Source: Chlorella sorokiniana
Lineage: Eukaryota > Chlorophyta > Trebouxiophyceae > Chlorellales > Chlorellaceae
DNA: 64,000 nt
Assembly: GCA_025917655.1 (NCBI GenBank)
Contig: CP084608.1
Coordinates: 1,488,001 to 1,552,000, forward strand
Reading direction: 5' to 3'
Shown here: positions 22,504-33,494 of the stretch, piece after piece
Layout of the letters: each line of letters opens with the position of its first letter
How positions within the stretch are numbered: position 1 is the stretch's first letter
The notes under the pieces: generated by a model
Database searches by the model: none
The model's input: only the letters and a program-made list of their open reading frames with translations
Told to the model about the DNA's origin: nothing
Translations under genes and position numbers: made by a program

Positions 22504-23098
22504 TGCCAGGTCGTCCGCCGGGTGGTCCGCTGCCATCTGTATCAGCGGACAGGTCGCGCCAGGAGCGCCCTGAGGGCTGCCGTTGCGACCACCCCTTCCC
22601 AGGATGCTGTGCACCGCCGATGCTCCCTTCAACCGATGCCTGGAACTGTGCTGTGAAACACTGTCTTGCCTTGTCTGCTCACTTTCTTTTAGTTCTAAAG
22701 CATTTAGCCACCTCATGTCAGATGCACACACTTTTCACAAATGGACAGGGCAGAATGGGCTGCTTGCCTGACACTGTGCTGCCGCTCCTGGTGAGCTTTG
22801 AGGGTGTGGCAGCATTCAGAGGGAGTTTCTGAGTTTATTCCATCGTCTAGCCCTTGGCTGTATGTTTCAGGGAAGAGGTTATCAATCAACCCCACCATGT
22901 TCACTACATCAGCAGTTGCGCTTGGCACACTCTTCCGCCGTGCGCTGCGTCCTAGGGGTCCTGCCGCAGCATGCTGCCAGTGCAAATCCATCAAGCCTGT
23001 TTGGACCAACCGCCTCCTGTCAACGATCAAGTTGTTATTCGTGTGTCCTCTGCTCGCTGTTATAATCCAGGGCTCAAGCGTGAAGGTGCATTGCAGGG
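22504..23098. other. Tandem spacer: ATP16 3' UTR and ARGLU1 promoter
   Basis: Holds the 3' end of the ATP synthase delta gene and the 5' region of the next gene. A 77-codon plus ORF (from about 22900) begins with a hydrophobic, basic stretch but has no homologue that I recognise and overlaps the next gene's 5' end. Nothing else was seen. Confidence 0.5.
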
Positions 23099-24328
23099 AT
23101 GGGACGCAGCAGAAGCAGGAGCCGCAGTAGAAGTCGCAGCCGCAAGAGAAGTCGCAGTAGAGGCCGGCATCGACATCGGTGAGCAGAAGAGGTGTCCAGG
23201 CCACCCAGGGCCAGCACGTCCGCCAAGCGCCGCCACCCGCTCAACCTCTGCTCGCCGGGCAGTTTGATGCCTGACCTTGGGGCCTTGTTCTCAAAGTTGA
23301 TCCTCGCTCGTATTCTATATGCAGTGATAGACGGCGTAGGTCATACAGCAGGTCGCGTTCGCGCTCCCGCAGCCGCTCCGCATCAAGGCGTCGTTCGCCA
23401 TCCCCGCAGCGCCAGCGCCAGCCCAGGCGGACGCGGCAGCGGTAGGTCGCTCGGCTGGGCCGGGTTGAAGGGCCTCGTGTTGTCAGCTTGCGGGTGGGGT
23501 TTCAAAACCACAAGCAAAACACCAAGTGCAAGGAAGTGCCTGCCGCTGCAGGCAGTACAGGAGGCACCGCCCGAGCTGGAGGAAGATACCCAGCAGAAGA
23601 GCAGGTGGGGCGTGGCCACGTGGCATTGGCAGACGCCTTGGGCCCTCTGCAGCCCCTCCGCCCTTGCTTTCATGCAGTTTCCCACATGTTTGTCCAGCTC
23701 CCTGCTTTGACAGCAGGCCCGGGAGCTGCAGCTTGAGCCAGCAGAGGAGGAGGCGCTGGCCCAGCGGGTGGAGGCCGCGGTGCAGGCGCGCGTCGCGGCT
23801 GCCATCGCCAGCGAGGAGGTGCTGGCGCGGGTGGCTGCCCGCCTGAAGGAGGAGCGTGCCAAGCTGGAGGAGCGCGTGACGCGGCAGCTGGACATGGAGC
23901 GCAAGCAGCTGCTGGAGCGCAAGCGGCGGGAGGATGCGGAGCGGCGGCAGGCGCAGGCCGAGATGGAGCGCATCATCCAGGAGAACAAGCGCAAGGTGCG
24001 CAGGTCGGGCAGCCTGCCTGGGGCAAGGGGCTGGGGAGGCGTGGGCGTTGACGGCACCCTGGCCGCATCAGCCAGGTGTGGAGCTTGACCCGTGCACAAC
24101 CCCGGTGCAGGTGGAGGAGGCGCAGCGCAAAGCCGCCGAGGCGGCGGGCGAGCAGCAGGGCCAGCCCAAGGCAGGCCCCGTGCCAGCGAAGCGAAGACAG
24201 GTGGGCCAGGTGACGTCTGTGTGCTGGCCGCCTCGCGGTCGGCACCTTTTGTTGGCCCATCCCGCCAGCATCAGCGCAACCCCCTCGCCTGCTGCCGGGC
24301 GCAGGGCCTCATCATCGTGGACGACTGA
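23099..24328 (+). CDS. ARGLU1-like RS-rich nuclear protein
   Basis: Resembles metazoan ARGLU1, a splicing and transcription co-factor with an Arg/Ser-rich N-terminus and a Glu/Arg-rich coiled coil. ATG at 23099; exon 1 is almost pure RS dipeptide (MGRSRSRSRSRSRSRKRS), and exon 2 continues it (RSYSRSRSRSRSRSASRRR). A small basic exon follows. The next exon begins after a CAG acceptor within 23748-23752 and gives EEEALAQRVEAAVQ, then a long helix with EEVLARVAARLKEERAKLEE and EMERIIQENKRKVEEAQRK, the ARGLU1 core. The last exon gives GLIIVDD and stop TGA 24326-24328. Phases agree through all these junctions. The protein is shorter than human ARGLU1 at the C-terminus. Family call by overall pattern; confident but not certain. 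Confidence 0.78.
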
Positions 24329-25041
24329 TGCAAGCAGGTCTGGCGAAGTGGAAGAATGGACTGTACAACCGACCTCTTTGCACTTGTTCACACGCGCCTA
24401 GCCGATGCATGCACGTAAATATGCCAGGGCAGTGAGCGCCGTTTTGGGGGGACCACACGACCAGGAGCGGCGGCACGCTGTGCTGTGGGCGGTAGCCCTC
24501 TCTAGCCTGTCTTGATTACGGCGGGCCTTGGCGGCTGGCTTTGCGCCTCGATCGTTATCTACTGCTTTCAAAGTCCTAGAGTCGCACGGGGGCGCCTGTG
24601 GGCGGCAGTGACAACCTCGAGAAAGCGGCGAGGTTGTTGTGGGCGCGGCGGAACTTCTGTCCCCGCGGGTTGTGCCCCGACCGCAGGTGAATGGGCGCAT
24701 AAAGTAATCCCGGAGCCTGTTTAAAGCCCTCAAAGGCCGCCATTCACGAGGGGCGGAAGTGTTGCTTAGCCGATAGGGTCCCGATGATCGAAAGGACTAG
24801 CATACATAATGATTTGGTGTAAATGGAGCCTTTGATGCAGCACTATCTCGCACATCGGCGGCCAGCCATCAGCCTCCAGCGTTGGCGGCCAGGACACGCT
24901 AATAAACGAATGCTCTCACGTCTCTTGGTGCTGTTTTCAGACAGAAGCACCCTTGCTGCTCCTTTGCAGGCACGTTGACCTTACTGATCATCAAAGTTTC
25001 GCAGTTCAGGAGGCTTGGGGCAGAGCACGCGGCTTACCGCC
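24329..25041. other. Tandem spacer upstream of the kinase gene
   Basis: Between ARGLU1-like stop and the kinase start. A plus TGTAA at 24818-24822 could end the upstream transcript, although it is about 490 bases past the stop. No TATA box or RNA gene was recognised. Confidence 0.45.
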
Positions 25042-28000
25042 ATGGCGGAGGCTGACCTGCCGGTGCTGCCCAGCAACTTCTTCAATGACCCAGCTCTCAC
25101 CGGCCATTGGGACTTTGAGAAGGACTTCAAACATGTCGTGGAAATCGGCAAAGGCAAGGCGAGTGCGAGGGCGAACTAGCGTGAAGGGGCAGATAGCGGC
25201 CGCCGCCTGTCCTGCTCGGGACACCACACGCTGGCACGCCGAGCATCAGGAGCTTCATGAGCCATGCATGTGCCGCTGACACAGACTGGTCAGAAGGGTG
25301 GCAAGGTGGTGTTACACCAGGCATGGCTGTGGCACCGCAGGACACGCTGATCTACAGCGCGCTGTGCCCCAAGCTGGGGGGCCGCCGCGTGGCGGTCAAG
25401 GTCTACGACAAGACCAAGGTGCAGGCCACAAAGTACCGTGCCATCAAGCGCGAGATCGCCATGATGATGTTCTTCATGAAGAAGGGGTGGGTGGGGGCGT
25501 GAGGAGTGAAGGAGCGGTGCGTGCCCGGCGCAGCGGGAGCCTGGGGGTGCGCTGGGCGGTCCCAGCCCGCTCGCGCCCCTCCGTCCTCGACCACCACCTG
25601 CACACCTCCCTGGTTTTGCAGCTTCACACCGCCACCAGCCCCTCACCTTCCTCCTGCCTCCTTCCTCACCTATTCTATGCTGTTGGCATCTGCCATGCCC
25701 AAAAGGGTGCACCACCCCCCGCCCCCCAGCCTGCCCTCCATCGTGGAGTTCTACGCCGCCTTCCACGACGACGCCCACCTGTACATCGTGATGGAGCACT
25801 GCAGCGGCGGGGACCTGCTTGAGAAGCTGCTGCGCGACAAGAAGGCGATGAGCGAGGCGCGCGTGGCCGCGGAGGTGGCGATGCCATGCCTGTCCATCCT
25901 GGCCACCCTGCATGAGATGGCCATCATTCACAGGCGAGGCTGGCATTGCGATTCGGAGTTAGAGCCGGGGAACGCATAACAGCATACATGCAGCAGCTTG
26001 GTTCCTGTGCACATCGGGGGAGGGCAGCAGCTGCCTGCAGAGGCGCCCGCCTCTCCCTGCAGCCAATGTTCTGGCGCAGCGTTTTGGGTCGCTGGCTGGC
26101 TTGCCAGACACTGTGCAGCGCCTGCCTGCAGGGACATCAAGCTGGAGAACATCTTCATCGACAGCAGCGGCAGAGTGAAGCTGGTGGGGGCTGCGCTGCC
26201 CAGCAGGCCGGCGCTGCGCCGCAGCCTGCTCTCTTCATGCCACACGCTGCTGCTCTTAACATGTGGGGGCCTGCCAATGCTGGCCTGCGTGCAGGGAGAC
26301 TTTGGCCTGACCATGAGCATGCGCCAGGAGTCGGCCATCTCGCCGGTGGGCACCGTGGAATACATGGCGCCCGAGGTGAGGTCCCTGCGGCTTGTGGGGA
26401 CGCCCTCCCTCAGCGGAGGCAGCAGCTGCTGGAAAGTGCCCAGTTGCTCACAGTATGGTCCCTCCCGCTTCGTTGGTGCGCAGGTGGTTGCGCTGCCTCC
26501 GGTGGACATGGTTGTGAGCGGGCAGGTGAGGGCCACCGAGATCCCGCCCACCAACGAGAAGGTGGACATCTGGGCGCTGGGCGTCACCATCTTTGAGCTG
26601 GTGACAGGTATGCAGGCATCCATGCACGGAAGCCGGCGGCAGGCAGGCACAAGGGAAATCCATTGTCACCTGCGCCTGGTTGATTTTTACTTTCAAGGTG
26701 CAAGCAGGCTGCAGTGCGCATGACTTCCCTTTCTCAGTGTCTTCCGTGCATCCACTCCCTCGCCCATGCGCAGGCCGACTGCCCTTTGAGGGCAAGGACA
26801 AGCCGGAGATCAAGCGCAACATCACCGCCAACAACCTCGCCGCGATGCCCTCCTTCCTCACCCCCAGTGCCAGTCCTTCATCCACTCCATGCTGACCTAC
26901 AGCGCCGACGAGCGCCCGTCTTGCACGCAGCTGCTGCAGCACCCCTACATCACCATGTACTGCGCGCAGCCACCCCCAAAACCTGTCGCGGCGCCTCCCA
27001 ACGCTATCAACTTGCATGCGTACAGCCTGGGAGCAGGTGGGTCGCTGGTTTAGGCTCTCTGCACTGTGCTGGTTGAGTAGCTCTCAATCCGGTTAGTCAC
27101 CAACCAAACCGCGTTTGCCTGTGTGGCTCGTGTTCGCAGCACATGCACTGGGGAGGGAGATGGCTTAGCTGCACCGTCGGATGTGGCGGTTGGACGAGCA
27201 AGCCCCCAAAGCCAGCTGGCGCCCGGGGTCAACAGCAGCAGCAGGCTTGCGCCTGGCAGCAGCAACCGACAGCAGAGCCCAGACCAGCCGAGCACCACTC
27301 AGCGCGGTGCCCACCCGGCAGCGTCGTACCGTGATGTGCTGACTTGCAGGGTCCACCACATGCCCTCGCCCCGCCCCCTGGAGGCTCGCATGTTCCTGCC
27401 ACAGGGTCGCGGAACGCGGCGGCCACCAGCGGGCAGAGCAGCCCCACCATCCCAGCTCAGGGTGGCTTCACAGCACGGCCAGACTCCTTCACCTCGCCAC
27501 TGCGCCGCCAGGGCCAGCATGGCGGTGGCACCCCATGCCAGGCAAGACCAGTGTGGACTTCTTTGCCGGCAGCAGCGGCAGGCAGGCGGCACCTGCAGAG
27601 CCTGCAGAGGTGAGCGGGTGATGCTGGTCTGACTGTGTGCGGCCACCAGCCACAGAAATGGCTGCTGCGGTCGGTTAACACATGGACTTGATGAAACACA
27701 GGGAGGCCTCGGAGCGTTAGGAGAGCCAAGCAGCAGCCGCCTGGCCGACCCTGGCTTTGATGCTAACGCTGGCTACTCCAGGCAGTCAGAAGGCAGCGCG
27801 AGCTGGCCTTCTGAGCGCAAGCGCAGCGCGGTTTCGGGACGGTGGGTTTGCACCATCACCGACAGCTCTCTTGAACATGGGTGCCCTTTGACTCGACACC
27901 AGGCAGGTGGGCTGAGCACCCACCACATGTCCCCCGCCTGCGCAGAGCATGAAGTCCGCACTGCGGAAGTTGTTCACGCGGCGTGGTCAGCATGTGCGCT

Positions 28001-28062
28001 TGGATTCGACCGACCCAGCCCGCCCCATGCAGTCCAGCTTTGCTGACGCGGCCAGGAGGTGA
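25042..28062 (+). CDS. Serine/threonine protein kinase (Aurora-like catalytic domain)
   Basis: ATG 25042 (MAEADLPVLPSNFF). A Gly-rich loop (EIGKGKA, then IYSA over an intron), the catalytic Lys in RRVAVKVYDKTKV, IVMEHCSGGDLLEKLL, HR-DIKLEN (split by an intron, acceptor before GACATC), GDFGLTMSMRQ, GTVEYMAPE, and VDIWALGVTIFELVTG give a complete active kinase. Between APE and the DxW motif lies an extra loop with VVALPPVDMVVSGQVRATEI. The domain ends DERPSCTQLLQHPYITMY. The C-terminal tail of roughly 300 residues is Ser/Pro/Gln-rich and poorly defined; supported pieces include GLGALGEPSSSRLADPG and the last exon SALRKLFTRRGQHVRLD, stop TGA 28060-28062. Substrate is unknown. It resembles an expanded algal kinase group loosely annotated as Aurora-like; assignment to true Aurora is not supported. 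Confidence 0.85.
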
Positions 28063-28492
28063 GGTGGCGGCAGCAGCGGGTGGCCACTGTTGACGCGCGC
28101 GTTGCGGCGCTCTTCCTTTTGTAGCTGAATTGCACAGTTTGAGAGTATCCATATCGTGTCACCTTTCCCCTACTCGTTCCTGCACTGCCCTTGCCTACAA
28201 CAAAAACCTTTAGTTTCCAGATCTCTATGTTGCAAGCTGGCCAAAGCGTATGATGAGGGCTGCAAATGAGGCCGGAATAGAAGCCAGACCTTGAAGGTGG
28301 GGTGCGCTGTGCTCCAGCCAGCTGAAGCTCAAGCTGCTCTCGACACACCTGCGCTTGTGCAGCCTCAGGCCGTACAGTCACAGGGGCGGGGGGTACAGAC
28401 AGCCAGAGGTTTGCTGTGAAATCACAGTAGAGAAAGCGATGCACAAAGTGCTGCACTGACTGGAGCAGTCATGGGAGGGCAAGCCAGGAACG
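28063..28492. other. Convergent 3' spacer
   Basis: Between the stops of the kinase (plus) and the ubiquitin-like gene (minus). It holds both 3' UTRs; composition is less GC-rich. No RNA gene or repeat was seen. Confidence 0.5.
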
Positions 28493-30300
28493 TCAGGCCC
28501 TGAGACGGCCGAGGGCCATCTGCGCCTCGCGTAGCAGGCGCTGCAGCACCACCACATCTTGGATGCTGTCCACATCAACCTCCGCCAGCTGGACAGCCTG
28601 CTGCTGCGACAGGCGTCTGCGCAGGCGCTCAAGCACCATGGCGTGGTCGTCTTCCCATCCGCAGTCCAGCAGCACTGCATAGGTGCTTGTTTGAGTAAAC
28701 CAACCAAGCTTATTTTGCTGTCAAGTTGCTGAAGCACGACACCGACACCAGCCCCACCTGCGGTTCCGTCTGGCAGCACCACTTCCACTGGGACCCGGCC
28801 CCCAGCGGTGATGCGCGCCAGCTCAGCCTGCTCGTCAGCGCCAGCAGGCAACGTCGCACCAAAGTCGCCCTGCCGCCCGCTGGTGTAGTGGAACATGCCG
28901 CCGCGCAGTCGCAGCACCAGATGAAGGGTGCTGCCATGGGTGATGCCGTAGCTGGACAGAGTGCGCCAGTCCTCCAGCTGCTTCCCCCAATCACCATGCG
29001 CTGCTGGTCGGGGGATGCCTGGAATAGGAGGAAACATGCAGGAGGGGCCTCAGGCCTCTCTTGTAGCAGAAATATGGCTGGACATGGCATGCTGCGCAGC
29101 TGACGTGCATGGGAACGTGAGCACTTGCCTTCTTGGTCAGCCACGCGCTGCTTCAGATCCTCCACGCTGTGCTCCGGTTCGCAGCGGATGGTCACTGTCT
29201 TCCCAGTGAGCATCTTCGCATATATCACCATGCTGCCTGCGGCGCAAACAGGGCAAGGACGCGGGAACTCAGAACAGGAAGCGTGCAACGTTGTGAGCCA
29301 GCCACGCCTGCCGGAACCGGTAGCACAAGGCAGCGCAGCAGGCCATGGCATCCGGCTCCTACCTGTGCCACAAATAGACATCCGCGCAGTCAGCTTGCTG
29401 CCCGGCAAGACGCCCTGCTCCTCCAGGTCGCCATCTGTAACGCTCCGATGAAACGCCAGCAGAACTCTGCCCGGCGGTTCATCCAGCACTGTCGCCACGT
29501 AGTTGCGCAAGTAGCGCCCGTAGTGCCCTCTTCAACCGGGACCTCAAGAAGCCCGCCACCCGGCAGGTCCACGATAACCTGCTGGAGGTGGGGAACGGCA
29601 TGTCAGTCACCTCCAACGGCCAGTGGAGGGAAAGCAGGACCTGCTGCTGCAGCAGGGCAGCAGACAGGCAGAGCATGTGCAGTACACCAAGCGTAACAGC
29701 AGAAAAATGGCTCACCTTGGGCCTCGTGAAGGCAGCGCACTTGCAGAAGCTGCTCAGAGCCAGCGAGGCGGGAAGCTCATCATCATCTGCCAGCGGGCGC
29801 TTGGTGTCGGGGCTGTGCAACAGCGCAAACAGGTGGGTCTGCGATGGCAGACCGCCACCCGGGCGCCAGCCGCGAGCGGACAGGAACAGACGGCGCTTGG
29901 AGCCTGCACCTGCTGGCGTTTGGGTGTCTGCGTGTAGGCCGGTGCAGGGGTTCCAACCCATTAATGGTGGGTTAATTGGGTGGGTGAGGCTGGAACAGAG
30001 GATCAACCAGCAAGGTGGCAGCCTCACCATCCAGGTGGTGCAAGCAGCTGGAAATGATGCCCCAAGCATCAAGTCTAACCGAGGACACGGCACAAACTCT
30101 TCTGGGCAGCACCCACCGGCGTCTCCAAATCTATCCAAGCAACCGTCGAGGAAGCGGGCTGGTGCTCGGTGCCACTCCATGATGCACAACGCAGCGCCTG
30201 TGCGACGTTTCACAAACTTCTTCACAGCTTTGATGGAACACACGCCCTCTGGTAGCTCAAGCGACCTCTGCTTGCCGTCCACAAAGATGGTCACATGCAT
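28493..30300 (-). CDS. Multidomain ubiquitin-like protein with internal LRLRGG
   Basis: ATG 30298-30300 ([19 protein letters not shown]), following a probable untranslated first exon. Three beta-grasp-like segments are visible: the N-terminal one; a middle one ([18 protein letters not shown] ... [15 protein letters not shown] ... [13 protein letters not shown]); and a clear ubiquitin-like one ([20 protein letters not shown], then [20 protein letters not shown] and [10 protein letters not shown]). After LRLRGG the chain continues with [16 protein letters not shown] and about 130 more residues ending ALGRLRA, TGA 28493-28495. It is therefore not a polyubiquitin. If cleaved after GG it would release a modifier; otherwise it is a ubiquitin-like adaptor. 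A one-base loss in the run 29526-29528 breaks the middle domain. The identity beyond the fold is unknown. Confidence 0.7.
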
Positions 30301-30807
30301 GGCTACTGGCTTGCCCTGCAAGCGCACGAAAGAAGGGCTGCGGGTCATTGCAGCCCTCCCCCAAACCCTGTGCTGGCCAGCGTCAAACTCGACCAGTTCA
30401 CGTTGTCCATCCTCTAGTTTAATTTGAGCCAGAGTGCTACCTGGGAGCCTGCAACGCACGGCAGGTGCAGCGATTCTGGAACTGGACGAGTGCTGGGTTC
30501 AGCCGATTTCTAAGCGAAGCATAAATTCGCAAAGAGCGACTTAACCTCCAGACTTCGCAAGGGGCACCTGAAGACCTGTGTTGAAGGTTCAAGGCGCTGT
30601 GATGACAAGGAAGAAGTCTCACATGCGCTATACAATCTTGTCACTCAAGGATAGGAAGCGACCTAGAGACCTAGAGACCTTTCAAGCCTCCACCCGCTGC
30701 AAATTCCACGTACTGCTGCGGGACGGGACTCGCCCACCCTGCTCTCAACCAATTCCGTGAGGCTCTACCGTGCTCTTGCAGTCGATTTGTAAGCTGTACC
30801 CGACATC
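30301..30807. other. Divergent spacer between UBL and deiodinase-like genes
   Basis: Between two divergent start codons and so carries both promoters; part (about 30320-30460) is probably the non-coding first exon and intron of the ubiquitin-like gene. A short tandem CTAGAGAC repeat occurs near 30662-30681. No TATA box was recognised. Confidence 0.45.
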
Positions 30808-32563
30808 ATGGACCTGCATGTTGCCCTGCAGCTGGACCCTAGCACCGCGGACGTCGAGAGCTTGAGGCTGGCCCTTAAAGCGGCCATGGCCGCCCTTACG
30901 CAACCAGGAAAGGCGACCGCCAGAGATTCGGTGCAGCCAGATGCCGGCAAGGCCACGGCTGCAGCCGCTGCCGCCGCTAGCGCAGGAGCGGGCGCACTGC
31001 TGTCTTTGGACCAGCTGCGTGCCATGCTGCGGCGCGAGGACGAGCTGCGAATGAGCCAGGAGGTGCAAGAGGCTTACAGAGGTGTGGGAAAGGCTTGCAT
31101 GCCCTGTCCTACTCATGGCATTGTCTGGTTATTGCTGGAAGCCGTGAATAAGGTTGCGAGTCCCGAGGGGGCGCTTTTTCTGCCCCATTTGCGGCCTCCT
31201 GCTGTGTCCTTACCTCCTCCCCCATGCGCCGCCGCCCGATCTCAGAGGCCGAGCTGCGGGACGACACAGACTGGATGGAGGTGACGGCGGAGGTGCAGCG
31301 CCGCGTGATGCGCGAGTTTGGCGTGCCGCTGCACCGGGTGCGCGCGCTGCCGCTGGCGCATGCTGTTCGGCTGGGCCCCTGCCCTGCAGTCAGGCCACGG
31401 TTTTGCAGTGCAACCACGCCCCCGCTTGCCTGCGTCCGACACGTCCGTATGCGGTCAACGTCGCGGTGCAGGAGGAGGCGGCTCTGCGCTGCTTCAGGGC
31501 AGCGCCGCACCGCCACCCCGAGCTGAAGCCCCTGGCTGTGTACCACCGAGCGCAGCGCTCGCGCCAGGGAGACCTGCGGGAGGGGGACCCCGTGCCGCCG
31601 CTGCGCCTGTCCGACACCTCCTGCCGCTCGCTGTGCCTGGGCGGGCTGTCGGCGGGGCCGCGCCCGCTGGTGCTGCTGGCGGGGAGCTGGAGCTGACCGC
31701 CGTACCGGTGGGTGTAGATCAGGAACAGGGGGAGAGGCGCGGCCAGGTCGGCTGATTTTGCCAGCTGGCGGTCGCCGTGCTGCTCCCTCGCATGCTGCTG
31801 TCAGGCGGAGCACGTTCCGCTGGGTGCCCCGCGCTGCATGCTGTCGAAGGGCGCCCCCGTGCGCAGGGGGCTCGTGGCGGCGTTCAACTCGCTGCACCGC
31901 GAGCTCCTGGGGAGGGCCGAGGTACGGGCGTGTACATCGCTGAGGCCCACGCCGCCGACGAGTGGCCCATCTGCAGCGCCCGCTTCACGCCCGACTGCCG
32001 CCCCGTGGCGCTGGTGCGGCAGCGCAGCACGGCGGAGCGCGCCGACGCCGCCCGTCGCTTCGTGGAGCAGTACGGCTTCCAGGTGGGGCCCTGGAGGCAC
32101 GCTGGGGGCACATGGTGTGGGGCACAGCTGCCCTGCCGGGGCTGCCGGCGAGTGGAGGCGCAGCCCTGGCATTGCCACCTCCTGCTGGCCACACGGCGCT
32201 TGCCCCCCCGGTCCCTGCAGCCGCCCATGCTGGTCGACCCTCTGGACCCCGGCAACAGCGATCCCTTTGAGGCGGCCTTCGCCCCCTGGCCCCTACGCTT
32301 CTACATCCTGCACCGCGGCCGCGTGGCCTACAAAGCGCAGGTGGGACGGCCATGGCAGCCATGGGTACACTCTGCAGGCAACCCACAACTTGTGTGCCAC
32401 CCGCTGCCTGCTGGACTGCCCGCCCACCACAGCAGGAACAACCCCTCCCCCATCCTCCACTGCCCTGCTGCAGCCCCGCGACTGCTCCTATGACATGGCG
32501 GAGCTGAGGGAGCGCGTGCTGCAGCTGCTGGAGCAGGAGGAAGCGGCACAGGCTGCAGCGTAG
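30808..32563 (+). CDS. Iodothyronine-deiodinase-like selenoprotein (thioredoxin fold, predicted Sec at TGA 31694)
   Basis: Six exons: 30808-31081, 31246-31337, 31409-31711, 31805-32082, 32221-32340, 32474-32563; about 385 residues. Deiodinase-family motifs: PRPLVLLAGSWS-[TGA]-PPYR aligns with the family active site GS.T-U-PPF; GVYIAEAHAADEWP matches the Glu/His loop (YIEEAHPSDGW); VALVRQRSTAERADAARRFVE, PMLVDPLDPGNSDPFEA and LRFYILHRGRVAYKAQ follow in family order. The TGA is the only stop in the chain before TAG 32561-32563 and would be Sec at about residue 218. The N-terminal 200 residues are an Ala-rich helical part not typical of vertebrate enzymes. All exon phases agree if one base is missing near 31922. 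Algae lack thyroid hormone, so a redox or dehalogenase role is inference. If TGA were a stop, the product would lose the whole catalytic fold. Confidence 0.85.
31694..31696 (+). other. In-frame TGA, predicted selenocysteine codon
   Basis: TGA flanked by AGC before and CCG CCG TAC after, reading S-U-P-P-Y. The position is the catalytic Sec of deiodinases. Strong family similarity continues downstream in the same frame, with no donor site just upstream that would skip it. Confidence 0.82.
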
Positions 32564-32653
32564 CCATCGAACAGGGCTGAGCACTGCCAGCGCGCCTTTT
32601 TGTCGATTGTTTGCAACTTGCGTGTTCAAGATGACTCGGTGGTGCAGCTAGAT

Positions 32654-32720
32654 GCAGCCCATGACGGCCTGCTGGCAGCTTGGCGCCAGCAGCGCCAAAC
32701 CAGCGGGCTCGACACGCTGC
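32654..32720 (+). promoter_or_regulatory. Candidate SECIS element, form 2-like, in the deiodinase-like 3' UTR
   Basis: Read by hand. Helix I GCAGC (32654-32658) with GCTGC (32716-32720); internal loop; a core of ATGAC (32661-32665) opposite CGAC (32710-32713), giving tandem G.A pairs; helix II of ten pairs between 32666-32675 and 32700-32709, two of them G.T; apical region with a mini-stem GGCGC/GCGCC (32682-32686, 32692-32696). It starts about 90 bases after the TAG stop. The apical AA normally found about 11 bases after ATGA is replaced by CA, which lowers confidence. A competing hairpin (GCTGGC with GCCAGC) is possible. Confidence 0.55.
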
Positions 32721-33494
32721 CCTGGCCAGCACCCACCTGTTCTTGAACGCTGCTGCTATGTCTGCTCCCCTCGCTGCTCGTTATTCCCGCCTGGTTTACA
32801 TTTTCCAATGCTTGCACGTCCTCCCCCTTTATAATTTGCTGGTTACCAGGTCATGCCCCTGCCTGTGACGCGCATTGCCACCTCAAATTTGGGAGCAGGG
32901 TGCCAATGTTTGGCTCCGCATGCGGCTCCCGCTTGCGCGTGGCCGCCGCCTCTTGGCGGCCAAGTATGGTGCTGATCGAGCGGTGGTGGCCTGTGGGCAG
33001 TGGATGAGGTGTTAGCTTCCGCATGCCTCCCTCTCTCTCTTTCATGGAACCCAGCAGCGTGTGGGGTGCATGAGACCAAGCAGCAGCCTTGGGTCCAGGT
33101 TATGAAGGGTCAGGGGTCCAAGGTTGGTCGGCCACAGCCACATCCTGCCCCGCTGCATCCCTCCCCCCCAGCGTTGCTGCCTGCCTGTCCGCTTAGCACG
33201 TCACTCACAGGGGGCCATGTTGATGATGCTGAGGTCAGCAAGAGCAGTGGTGTCGGTCAGGCCGCCGTCGCTGCCGGCCGGGTGCGCGGCGACCACAGCA
33301 GCCTGAGCAGGGGTAGGCATGATGCAGGCCGGGCTTGAGCAGCTGCTGGGGGCGAGAGGTCATGCCGAAGAGTATGCAAGGCGCACTTGGTACGAAAATG
33401 TGGAGTTGGCGTTAAGGCGGGAGAGCTGCACAGGAATCGCCACAGTAGCAGCATGTGGCTTGCACACCGTGGTCAATGGAGGATAGAAAGTAAG
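32721..33494. other. Convergent 3' spacer
   Basis: Between the candidate SECIS and the stop of the minus-strand hydrolase. A minus-strand TGTAA lies near 32793-32797, but far from the hydrolase stop. No convincing gene or structured RNA was seen. Confidence 0.45.

Noticed and set aside
22897-23130. Small plus ORF with a hydrophobic stretch before the ARGLU1-like gene
   Set aside because: Overlaps the next gene's start region, no homologue recognised and no supporting splice pattern.
24730-24810. Possible tRNA or small RNA in the kinase upstream spacer
   Set aside because: No cloverleaf arms, A/B boxes or terminator could be drawn.
31694-31696. Reading the TGA as the normal end of a short protein
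   Set aside because: It would remove nearly the entire thioredoxin-like fold, although downstream exons keep family motifs in phase.
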